Positions 45,850 through 56,995 of a stretch of 64,000 bases of DNA are shown here, piece by piece. Location of the stretch: NCBI RefSeq assembly GCF_031143425.1, contig NC_090442.1, positions 421,121,776 through 421,185,775 of the forward strand, in the 5' to 3' direction. Under the pieces are notes generated by a model. That model was not told the origin of the DNA and did not search any database. It saw nothing but the letters and a program-made list of their open reading frames with translations. How positions within the stretch are numbered: the stretch's first letter is position 1; the number at the start of each line of letters is the position of its first letter. The translations under genes were made by a program, and so were the position numbers. This DNA is from Pleurodeles waltl (taxonomy: Eukaryota; Chordata; Amphibia; Caudata; Salamandridae).

Positions 45850-47960
45850 CATAGTGTTACGTCGCACAAGGGGGTGCAATGGTTAAGCACTACTAACTGA
45901 GATTTATCAAGCCACTGAAGGCCACCTTGGATGGCCCTACATGGCTCGATAAATCAGGGTTTTAAGATCATTGCTGAATGAAGGGTGTGAAGAAATCTTT
46001 TTTAGGGTATGTGGTAACATGTTCCAGTATTTTCTCACTATATAGCTAAAAAGTCTACCTCTTGAAAGTGATTTCTAATACCTGCGGATCACCAGGTTAT
46101 TATTGTTGCCTGAGCAAATATGGTGGTTCAGGACACACCTCAGCAGAAGTTCTTCCTGCAGTTAGCGTGGTTCCCTATTGTGGATTGTCTGCTGGGCCAT
46201 ATACAGGGACTTAACTTGAATCCATGTCTCAGTAGGTAACCAATGTGGTTTATGTCTGAATGCAGTTACATGTGCCTGACACGTAAGTCCAAATATTAAA
46301 CGAATCGCTGGGACCTGTAGCACCTGAAGTTTTTACAGTCTCACTGTAAACATATATAAGTAAAGCCTAAAACTGCCATTCATTCTTGAAAGGGCTAATG
46401 CTTGTTCAGCAATTTCTTGCCCTTCTAAAATCAATGATTAGAACACTTTTTTTCAGCTACTTAGATGGAAAAATGTGGTAGGCATGGTTTTATTTATCTT
46501 GTTATTCAGGGATACCCTGCCTGTGAGATGCACCTTCACAGTCTTCACCAATGAGTTGGTTAAAGAGGGACTCTTAGATCTGTGAGCCACCAACTATCTC
46601 ACCAAATCATCTTTTTTTGATTTACCTTTTACAGCATTATTGAACATCCATTCAACTGAGACCAAGAGACCTTCTTTCAACCCTATCTTCTATGCACCCA
46701 ACCTCAAAATCAGTTAGGTATCAGCATTCATTGCAAAATAGAACCCAAAAGAATGGATCAGTTTAGCCAAGAGAATGACATAATTATTGAAATGAGTAGG
46801 TCTTAGTGAGGATCCCTGTGAATCTCTGTGTTATACCAGAAATGTGTTAGACAGGGCAGAGTAAGTCCTTACTCTTTGTGTGCCCTCTTGGAGATAAGCA
46901 CTGAGCCAAATAAGAGCTTGTCCTCTGACACCTATCTCTGAGAGCCTATCATGTAGGTCCCTATGTGTCGAAGGCAGCTGAAAGATCAAATAGTATGAGG
47001 GCTGTATCACCACATTTATCAAACATTTGCCTTATCTTTTCCAACTCTGATATCAAAGCTGACTCAATGCTAAGCACAGCTCTGAAATCAAACTGAGCGG
47101 CCTCTTAGATCTCATTGGAATCTGGAGAAAATGCTACTTACATGCTTCTCCAGAATCCTAATTACTGCTGGCAGCAAGGTTACAGGTCAAAAATTTGTAA
47201 GATCGGGTGCTCAGCTTTCGTTTTTTTTTAGGATACGGGTGAAGACCGTGTGCTTCCAACTAAATGAAACTGGGGCCGATCTCTGGAGATATTGCACAGG
47301 TCCATCAGAATTGATACCAATGAACTTGCCAAAATGTACAGGGATCCTCCCAGGATCCTGATTTCCCTGAAAGCAATAACCCAAGGGTCTCCTGATGGAT
47401 AAGATGCTCAAAATGTAAAATCTCTGTCTTGGAAGTCCAGCGGGTTGTTGTGCACTCCCTCAATCTCAGCACTGCTCCCTCATCAGAGTTGTTGAATGTT
47501 TCACAGATCATTAGTATTTTTTTGTTAAAGAATGCTGCTAACTTACTGCAATTCCCTTCCACATTCTGAATTCTTACATTTAGGCACTCCGGGTTAGTGA
47601 AGGAGGTCACAGTTCTGAATGTTTCCTCAGCCCAATTGGTGGATTGTAAAATTCACTCAGTGAAGTGCTCTCCTTTCTATCTGCAAAGTTCCTTCAGAAA
47701 TAAATCTTTCTTTTTGGAAGCATACTCGTTGTGCCACATTCTTTATAGTTGATTACAATTTTGTTTCGCTTGCCATGATGTGTGTGAGAACCAAGGTACA
47801 GAAGCTCTATTCCATGTAAGTCTAACTTCCTTAATTGAAACAGATACATCAATCATTATTCTGCCATTTGGTGTGTCCTTATACATGTGATTAATGAGTA
47901 GAATTGAAGAATCTAGTTGGGCTTGTATAGTCCTGATGAAAGCCCTAGACCTGAATTAAC
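45850..47960 (-). mobile_element. Decayed CR1/L2-like LINE (RT region to 3' end)
   Basis: On the minus strand, with frameshifts, the order of a CR1/L2-type second ORF can be followed. A basic linker ('MWHNEYASKKK', about 47715-47760) is followed by RT motif 'NF.PVTLLPAVI..LEKHV' (about 47140-47195), motif A 'LILFDLSAAFDT' (46964-46999), 'RLSEIGVRGQALIWLSAYL' (about 46880-46950) and a decayed YADDT-like motif C (46701-46735). The C-terminal tail has 'HWLPT' and 'YWNMLPHTL' (46000-46260). Stops and indels show that it is inactive. The 3' end near 45850 has 'gataaat' words that may be the family's tail. Confidence 0.85.
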
Positions 47961-48066
47961 AACTGAATACACAGAAACAAAAAGAAAGGGATGGTCATAG
48001 TGTGGGGACAAGAATAACATTTAGTTTCACACCACAATACCATTTTAAATACTGTTGCCCTCTGTC

Positions 48067-48156
48067 TATGCTTAATGTAGCATGCATATTAGGACCAAAA
48101 CAATATTTCAATTATTTTTCCCAATGTATGCTTAGTGTAGCATGTATATTAGTACC
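48067..48156. repeat. 60-bp-offset direct repeat
   Basis: 'tatgcttaatgtagcatgca' at 48067 recurs as 'tatgcttagtgtagcatgta' at 48127, and both continue 'tattag.acca'. This is a small tandem duplication in otherwise plain DNA. Confidence 0.8.
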
Positions 48157-50126
48157 ACTCTGTGGACTAGCACTTCTAGACAGGACAAAGGTTCTGCAGT
48201 TGATGAGGTGCAGCCCAGTGATGTAGCATGGCACTTATTGTGGTTGAGGGTTTGCCTTCAATTAATTAAAAAAGACCAGCCATGCATAGGTTTGATACCT
48301 CCCATGAGGGAAAGCCAGTTGAAGGAAAACAAAAATGTATCAAATGTATAAATTGCTTTCATGTAGTGCGTTATAGTCCTGTGCCATCTTTATTGAAACA
48401 CTTGTGACCTGTAAGATTTTTCTGACCGTATAACATGCCTTCTAGCATTTAGCTTCAATAGGTTTGCTTCAAAAAGAATAGTGTAGCATCTTAGGAGCAT
48501 CTAGGTATTTTTTCAGTGTTACCTAATTGTGAAATAATAGCTTATCATCATTAAAACCCAGGCTTGTCCAACTGACCATCATTTCAAGCTCAAAGACAAG
48601 AGCAGTCAGAACAATATAGGCTCATCTGCCAGTAGAAATATCAGCAATTTTTTTCCTACCTCCATTTGAATCTCTGCCTGGAAGAAAGCTGCAGATTATA
48701 GTTAATTGCAAACTGGGATAGATTTAGTTAGTTGCTGCTGCCTTTATAAACACATCGAGCTTTTTTCTATTTCTAGAGGATGGTCAGTGTTCAGACAGAG
48801 GATCTGGTAATCAGTTCCATTTACTGTTTCAAAGCTCAAAGTTTAGCTTTTTTAATGTCACTTTTTTTATTTTACCTATTTTAATGGAATAATATTCAAT
48901 TAAGGAACAGTGCAAGTTATTTTATAATGCCAGTACAAAAGTTCCGAATTTTGTATGGGGCAGATAGTACATTTTTTAAGGACTGTGATATTTTGAAACA
49001 TAACTTGCATATTTCCTTGTTTTTAAATTGTATAAACATTCATTTTGTTTAATAAAGAATTTCTTATAACTGTATATTATTTTCTGACGAGGGAATCAAT
49101 GCTAGACTTTTGTTGGTACAGCTACATTACTGCCTTTAATGTCCACAAGTACCATCTTCATCTGAGGCCCAGGGTGAGACAGATTGCAAGTTGGTCAAGG
49201 CAGTAAACCTCTGGAGTGACCTTTTCGATGCAAGATAGAGCGGGAAAATCCAACTATCTGTTCCTTTACTCAGACCAGTAAAGAGATGAAATTGCTTAAT
49301 TATGTACATATGTAAGTTTGTCTGTATGTCTGTCTCTATGCATGAATGTAGTTATTTATTTGGAAGTGTTTTAATGCACTTTGAGTAACCCTTTGATTAC
49401 TTCAGAACATGTATGAGAAATAAGGGATGCTAAGCAATGTGATAAAAGCAGTATGTGCTATGGAGGAAGAAAGTATCCAGTTAGGTGGGGTAGGATCCCA
49501 AGCTGATGTTATGAAATCCATTCCCACAGTGGGTCCATAGGTCCATTGGCAATTGTGTCTAAGTAGATCAATTTTCAGGAATTTCCAGAAACATCTGTGA
49601 TTTGACAAAAGTCCTCACTATTGGGCACTGAACAGGTAGCAGTCTGCGTTTGTGCTTGATCCACTTGAACAATTGTTGATAAAAGTAGAATGGAGGTTTC
49701 TTGTTGGTATACAGTGCACAGCTAGTTTCTGCTGATATTTTGGGTACTTATACTAAGCGGTTTCTTGGAAGATGCAAAGAACCATGCATTCAGTCTTCTC
49801 TTTGACTGGTAGCCAGTGGACACCACTTCAGGTAGGCTTCCTATGGTTATGTTTAAGTACATTAAAACACATTATGACTGTCTGGTTTTTAAGTCTTGGC
49901 AGGCACACAAGAAGCATTTTGGGGAGTTGTGCATAGATGATGTCTCTGGACATGAGAGAGTACTACAAACCTATTACTGCTTTGGTTTTGATGACAGTTT
50001 GTCAAGCTTTCTAATATTGTTTCAATGTTTTAAACTAGACCTTATGTTTCTAACATAAACAGAGACACTTGACAATATGCTTCAGTATTCTCAATAATGA
50101 ATTATTGTGTTTTTTTAAATAATTTA
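48157..50126. other. Unannotated sequence
   Basis: No gene was supported. Around 48700-49070 the A+T-rich text ends with 'tttaataaagaatttc' (AATAAA near 49051), which could be an old 3' untranslated region or chance, since no open frame precedes it. Confidence 0.4.
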
Positions 50127-50294
50127 GGGCCCGATTTGGAGATTGGCATATGAGTTACTTCATCACAAACGTGATCGATATCCCATCCGCCGTATTATGA
50201 TTCCCATAGGATATAATGGGATCGTAATATGGAGGACGGGATGTCTGTCAGGTTTGATGGAGTAATCTCATCCACCAAATTCTAAATCAGGCTC
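50127..50294. mobile_element. 168-bp near-perfect palindromic MITE
   Basis: The two halves (from GGGCCCGATTT to 'gattcccat', and from 'aatgggatcg' to AAATCAGGCTC) are inverted copies along almost their whole length, around a short 'aggat' centre. Blocks such as 'cacaaacgtga', 'gatatccca' and 'gtattatga' have inverse partners. I recognise this as a very common newt palindrome with GGGCCTGATTTAGA-type ends. TTA precedes it, but the right flank (AAA) does not match. Confidence 0.85.
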
Positions 50295-52139
50295 AAATTC
50301 TCTACAAGCTGGGTTGGAGTGGAAGAATTACAGGAATGGATATTAATGAAAATTTGGATTGATAACTCATCTCAATTTATAGATCTTCAGTCTCCACTTT
50401 TTTAGTTCCTCAGTTGATAACTCTGCCAAAAAATAGTTGTATTTGAAGCCACAACTCAGTTTTGAAACTCACCTACAAGAACCTAATTTAAAATTGAAAT
50501 TGAGAAAAGAGGCATTGTTATTCGGACATCTGTTTCACTAACTTCCAGTACTTGTACACTGAATTAGAAGACTTACTTTTGGGTAGTGCTGAGGAACTGG
50601 AGCAACTAGAGAACTAAACTAGAGTATTCTAGTAAGCAGAAAGCTCAGAATATCTAATGGCATGCTCAATCAGTGAGAGTATTAGCAAACATTTTTTACT
50701 CTAGAAAAGACAACTCGTGATTATTAAGTCTAGATTATACTAACTAAAAGTGTATTTATGTCACATTACAGCTGGCAGCCTCTTGTTCCGTATATCACTA
50801 CTCCTCTGTGGTGTAGTGGTAATTTAAATAGATATGGCATTAGGAAAGTGTGAATCATGGATGTGAAAAATTGTCACAAGTAAGGAGTAGAGCTTGAGAA
50901 ATTAAATGAGGGCTGAGTTTTGGGGCACCTTTGCGGAAAGTCCCTCATTGGTGTGGGGGAAGTCTGCTGGTAAGTGAGCTCTCATGTGGACGGTCTGCAA
51001 GTGTTTCCTGTTTTACATGTAAACATACCAATGCAACTTGTTCTCACAATCATCAGGAGTCATAGGGCACTAGTACCACACCAGTATGGAACTGTTAAAA
51101 TTCTGAATTTCTGTCTGCATGCTGCCCATTTGTTATTAAATTCAAGAATGGCCAAATGTGCTGATGGATAGCCCCAAAGCTCGAACAATCTTAAACACAT
51201 CAGATTCTTTGATGGAAGGCACAGAGAATTTAACTAATTGTAAACAGAATTTCATTCATACTCTTGCATCACCTGGTGCATGATTTCACAAAAACAGCCT
51301 TTGGGGAATTCCCGGAATTTCAAGAGACACAGTTATGTCAAGAGTGATGAATTATTCAGGATACTCTGTGTAATTATAAAGGATTTATGAAAGACTACAT
51401 CACATCCCTTTCCTCCCCCATCAGGCATGTCCATTCAGAGAACAGCACAGGAGTGAATAAGAACACATCCTGCATCAATGGAACATCATGATTCTTTACT
51501 GAAAAGGCAACTACTATGGGTTGAAGCCGGCCGGTCACTTTGTGAAGCACTGTGAAGGGCATTCTTATTATTTGTGAAATAAAGATGTTTGTAATATGTA
51601 TGTAGATGATCTTTTCTGTGCCTAGGAAGACTATTCTGTGAGGTAAATATCTTAGCAGGAAAGGTTATTGAAGTTAAAATATGACATAATATATCTTGGT
51701 AATGACTCGTCTTAGGCCATGTACAGTGCTCTGCTGCCTTTTGGTTAGGTTTGAACTATAGAAATACTGTATACATACATACATACAATCCACAAATAAA
51801 AGTGGCAGGCAAATCATATTAATTCTACTCAAATCAAAATGTGCTTCTCAAATCAGGCAACTTGGATGGTACCAGAGGCAATGAATGTAGTTCATGACTG
51901 CCAAGAGGGCAGTACTCCAGCCTGAGTCAGCCAGAACTTTATGTGGTTTCATTCTGTGAGTACCTCTTGCGTGTGTGTGGTAATTCAGTATCTATTTTGT
52001 GATTAGCCGTTTTGAATGTGAACTATAAAAATGATTAATGAGTCAATATGGTAACATCAATAGACTCCTGTGTGCGTTTCAGAGATAGCCATGTCTCCAA
52101 ATAAGCAAATTATGTCACTGTTACAAAGAAAGTGTAAGG
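50295..52139. other. Unannotated sequence
   Basis: No gene or transposon edge was recognised, apart from a short (ATAC)n run at about 51768-51786. Confidence 0.4.
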
Positions 52140-54045
52140 GTGACTCCTGGGGAAGTCCATGGAGGAGTGGTTTGTGTGGATCCCCCAATGTTTTCTTACC
52201 CAGAATCCCCTGCAAACCTCAAATTTAGCTAAAACAAATCACATTTTCTTCACATTTCTTTGTGGGATAACCATGCTGGCCCAGCATTCCCATCAGTCTC
52301 CCGATAAAAATGACACCTCACTTGTGTGGGTACCTAAAGCAGAGACAGCCTAAAAACGTATATAAAAAACTGTGTTTATGAACATGCTTTGGTGTCCCCT
52401 CAATCTCTACACATTTTGGGCCCTTCCCTGTTGCAGACACTTGGCACACTCACAAAAGTGAGGCCATTTTTATTGGCAGACTGAGTGAAATGCTGGGTGG
52501 TAGGAAATTGCAATTAAGGGTCAGCTTTCAGTGGAAAAATATGATGTGTCCATGTTGTGTTTTGGGCTTTTTCCTGCCATGAGCACTTGGCCTACCCACA
52601 CAAGTGAGGTAACATTTTTATCAGGGTACTTGGGAGAATGCTAAGTGGAAAGCATGTGTGGCTCCCCTCAGATTCCAGAACGTTCCATCACAGAAATGTG
52701 AGGAAAATATGTTTTTAGACATATTTTTTGGTGTGCAAGGGATTCTAGGTAACATAATCTAGTGAGAGCCACACAAATCACCCATTCCTGGAGATTCCTG
52801 AGTGTTTAGTTTTCAAACACATACAGGTTTTCTAGGTTTCCCTGTGTGCCAGCTGGGCTAGGGCCTAAACTCCACAGCTAGACATACTGCAAATAAAAGG
52901 TTAGTTTTGTGCGAAAAACTTTGATGGGTCCACGTTGTGTTTTTGGCTGTTTCCTGTTGCGGAAACTATGCCTATCCACACAAGTAAGGTACAATTTTTA
53001 TCGAGAGACTTAAGGGAACAAAGAATAGTAGACCAAGTGTTATTTCCAATCATCTTTTTCTGCATGGGCAACTTCCAAATGCAAGACAGTGTGTAAAAAA
53101 GAAGTCCTTTTGAGAAATGTCCTCTAATTCACATGCTAGTATGGGCACCCACATATTCAGAGATGTACAAATAACCACTGTTTCTAAACTCCATATCTTA
53201 TGCCTATTTCTAAAATATATAGGTTTCCTTGATACTTATTTTTCACTCTTTATATTTTACAAAATGAATTGCTGTACATTCTGTACACAGTGAAAACTAT
53301 TGCAAGGTGCATCTCATTTATTGGCTCCGGGTACCTTGGGTTCTTGGTGAACGTAAAAGCCCAATATATCCCTGCAACCAGAAGAGTAAAGTAGACATAA
53401 AGGTATATTGCTTTTGCAAATGTGCTCTAGTTAGAAAAAGTTACAGATGAAAACGTAGACACAAATTGCTGTTTTTTAACTCAATTTCAATACATTTTGA
53501 TTTCAACTGTTACTTTCTATAGGAAAACCAATAAAGGATCGACACAAACTACCGCCTGCTGAATTTAGAATTGTATCTACTTTACAGAAATGCACACCAT
53601 TGGTTCTATACCCATTTCTTCCACTAACTGGAAGGAAGTTGAAAGCACAAAAAATAGGAACAAGGGGCTATGTCCCAGTAAAATGCCAAAACTGTGTTAA
53701 AAAATGTGGTTTTTTGACTCAGGTCTGCCTGTTCCTGAAAGCTGGGAAATTGTAATTTTAACACCGCAAACCATTGATTGATGCCATTTGCAGGGAAAGA
53801 ACTAGATTCTTTCTTCTGCAACACTTTTTTCCATCCCCCCCCAAAAAATGTTGCTGTATTTTGGCTAATTTCTTGGTCTCCTCCAGGGAATCCACAAACC
53901 CTGGGTACCTTTGGAATCCCCAGGATGTTGAAAAAAAGGACGAAAATTTGGTGTGGATATGGAGGCCTAGGCATGATCTACCCCAAATAGTCAAAAAAAG
54001 GTTTAGCACAGGGGAAAAGGCATAGCAGCAAAGGGGTTAATAAAG
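52140..54045. repeat. Long dispersed repeat with inverted head and tandem body
   Basis: The block around 'cacacaagtgaggta' + 'atttttatc' occurs at about 52590 and 52976, with a shortened copy near 52449. The stretch 52160-52345 carries the same sequence inverted ('cgataaaaatgacacctcac'). The unit after 53030 is single-copy and runs to 'agcaaaggggttaa' at 54045. I recognise it as a frequent newt repeat of unknown class. Overlapping frames at 53624-54025 on both strands are shadows. No transposase or RT was seen. Confidence 0.75.
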
Positions 54046-54479
54046 CATATGTCAGTGAAAGCACATGTGCATGCTCTGTATTTAGTCCCTATACAATTAA
54101 TCCCATGATCTATTCTGCCAGTTTGTTTATTTACATTGCACGTGTTGATTGTGGTGTAATCAGAGCAAACTTTACACCTATGTGTCTTCCGCTTTTCTGT
54201 CTGTCACTGAAAGTAAATAAAATCCAAACAAACAAAACCACGAAGAACTAAAAAAATTTGACTAGATTATAAGGAGATCCCTGTTTTATTTGTATAAATT
54301 TTAGCAAAAGATCACCACCTTTTTTGGAACCAAATTTCTGATTCCAATACTATAACATGTATTCTTTATACCATTTTACACGTGATATTTAATATGATAA
54401 GGTATTTTTAAAGTTTGCAGACAAGGGCTAGTACATTGGCTGCTAATCCTACTGACTTAACATCTTGATGCCATTAAAG
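54046..54479. other. Unannotated sequence
   Basis: AT-rich text between a long repeat and an enhancer-like block, with no gene visible. Confidence 0.4.
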
Positions 54480-55110
54480 ACAAAGTGATACTGATTTCAA
54501 TAGCTGATTTTTCGTCTTAATTCTTGTACGCTTTTTAAACTGTTCTAGACATTCCATACAGTGCCTGTCAAGTCTAAGCAGCTGTTGATTTCCACTGTCA
54601 CAAACACCAGTCGGGTTGTGCTGGGCGCCTCAGTCACATGGCCTCCTTTGTTATAGTTCATTGAAGCAAAGTCAAACAGTAATTTAGTTAATTTATTGCT
54701 GACTTGTACTTTGCATTTTTAATCATATTAGCACGAGGCTGCGTGCAACATTTAATGAAAGAAAAAGCTAATTAGGCAGGATGCCAGAAAAAGAAACAAA
54801 GAAAAATGTTTGATGAAATGAAAAGGCTCATGATAATGTCTTAAAGGAAGAATTATGTGCATACTGAGAGAAAGGTCTTAATTGGCCCTAACCAGGCCTG
54901 TCACCCTCTTTTGCTTTGGTAATTGTGTAAGAGCTGAAAGTCACCAAACCTTCATTTAGTTTCCATGTCCGAGTTATTTTTTAATAATAAAGCGATTCAT
55001 GCTCCGTAATTTGACACTTCACCAATTTGATGTTAAATAGCTGAAGAGGTATCAATAGAGTATTAATTTAACCTTTTCTAAAGAAAAATAGCTATAGAAT
55101 AGCTGTGGTA
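54480..55110. promoter_or_regulatory. Strongest candidate conserved enhancer-like block
   Basis: It is repeat-free and dense in developmental-type motifs: 'ttagttaatttattg', 'ctttgcatttttaatcatat' (octamer-like ATTTGCAT relative plus homeobox word, near 54710), 'gctaattagg' near 54768, 'cttaattggc' near 54877 and 'ttaataataaagcgattcat' near 54982. There are no frames or hairpins. Among the plain blocks of this window, its texture is closest to deeply conserved vertebrate non-coding elements. The assignment is inferred. Confidence 0.42.
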
Positions 55111-56995
55111 GAAAAGTACAAGCGTCATTGACCAATCTGTTCCAACAGTGTTTTTTTTGCTTGATGAGACTTTATACATAGACGATAAATTTATTAATAA
55201 TAAAGAATTGATGTTGAGGTTTAAAATTGAGTTAAGAGCTAGACACGAATGCCCCACATTTTTTCTGTCTTATATGTCATGTATATGAAGTATTTTTTGA
55301 ATCCCTTATAAACTGTAGTGATCGTATTTTGTTTAGATTTTATAACAGGGAGGATGCAATGGCCTCTGTAAATATAACATGCTAGTATGTTTGTCCAGTT
55401 GCAATCCTGCAATAAATGAGGTGTTCGAGATCATGACAAGGTTTGGTCAAGACTTAAGATGCAAGGCGAATTAACAAAAAATAAAACGTAATGCCACAGG
55501 GGTACAAACCTCAATCAAATCGCATGTGAGAAATATTGGTGTTCTGGTTGTTTAAAATCTTGAGAATGACACAATAGCCTAGTTGATGCATGCTCGCACC
55601 ACGCATCTGCAATGATCTGAAGTTCACAGGGTAGAATTCAGTAAGGCTCACTCATCCATTGGAGGATGGTAAATTGAGTGTCTTAACTTAGCTAAACTTC
55701 TAATTACAGCCTTAGTGCAGTACGAAATTATGTATAAAGTATGTTATTATGAAGAAAATTTCTAAAACTACTAACGCAGATTACAGCACTACTAAAAGTC
55801 TGAATTAGAACAACTTTGATTTTAATCAGCAGAATGAACTAACTCCTGGTATCAAGCACTGCAGCACTGCCAAAGAGAGACTGTTAATTTTTTATGGGCA
55901 TTTTAAGGGTGCAAGTTAAAGGGAAAAGTGCTTGGAAATTGTATCTTTTAAGGAGGCTGGGCCCTCAGTACTATTTAATAAGATTGGTTTTCTTTAATTG
56001 CTATTTCTATTATTTTGCTCTATGTTATGTTTTCGATTATTATTTTTAATAATTTGCGTCACTAAAAAACTACTTCAAATCACGAAAAGGGAAAGAGGCT
56101 AGGAGCAATGCAGGAACAGAATAAATTAGTACATTTAGGCTACATACTGAGGAAGGAGCAGAAATAGAGAGTTTTAATATGTGAAGCTTTGGAATGTATT
56201 TACTTTCTCTAAATAATACAGAAAATAAGGTTTCAAAAGGTATAAAAAATGTGGCAAATAATTAGTACAAATCCCTATTTAGTTGCTTCATAATTCCTGA
56301 TAACCTCGACATATATTGTCAGATAGATGTGGTGCACCATTGTTTCAAGATGGAAAAAGGTATTGACATGTGCATAGTCATTTCATTTGATATTAGAATT
56401 TCCACCTGAGGTGCAAATAGTGAAAGTATGATGGGTAATTACTTCCAATATGCCTAATTTATTTTGAGTGTTATGGATACTTTTTACAATTGGGCATCAA
56501 ATTTCAAAGAGAGCAGCAAGCCTCAGATGGGTTTCAAGGAAGGAAACCTTTACTTTGTATGAGTAAATCTTGGAATTACTGAATAAATGAGAGACTTTCA
56601 AGTAACCAGATACAAAATTAATTTTTCTAAAAACAGTTTGATGGGTTGTTTGTCAGATCGCTGTAAGAATTATAATTTTTAATACTGTTCAACAATTATT
56701 CTATGAATATTCAACTTTAAAATGACTAACCTGTAACAAGGACAGCACATATCACGGAAATATGTTAATGTTGTGAGGTAAGCTAGATGACCATTTATTT
56801 GCTGAAAGTGCACATACATACCCAGGGTTAAGGCAAACCGCCATTTTTTGAGATACTAGGAAACCAAATGAAGGACAATCTAAATGAAAGCAGAAGAAGT
56901 GTTCATTTGATAGTACATGTCAGAATACCTATGTAACGTGATGCCTTGCTTCTGAAGGTAGTTTGTTTGCTGGCAAAAATTAAACCAGATAATGG
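55111..56995. other. Unannotated AT-rich sequence
   Basis: No gene or repeat boundary was recognised. It adjoins the enhancer-like block and may be partly regulatory. Confidence 0.4.

Noticed and set aside
48700..49075. Possible 3' untranslated region ending in AATAAA
   Set aside because: No coding frame or splice-site context precedes it, and AT-rich DNA yields AATAAA often by chance.
53624..54025. Overlapping 116- and 83-codon frames
   Set aside because: They overlap on both strands within the 52140-54045 dispersed repeat, and none has a domain.
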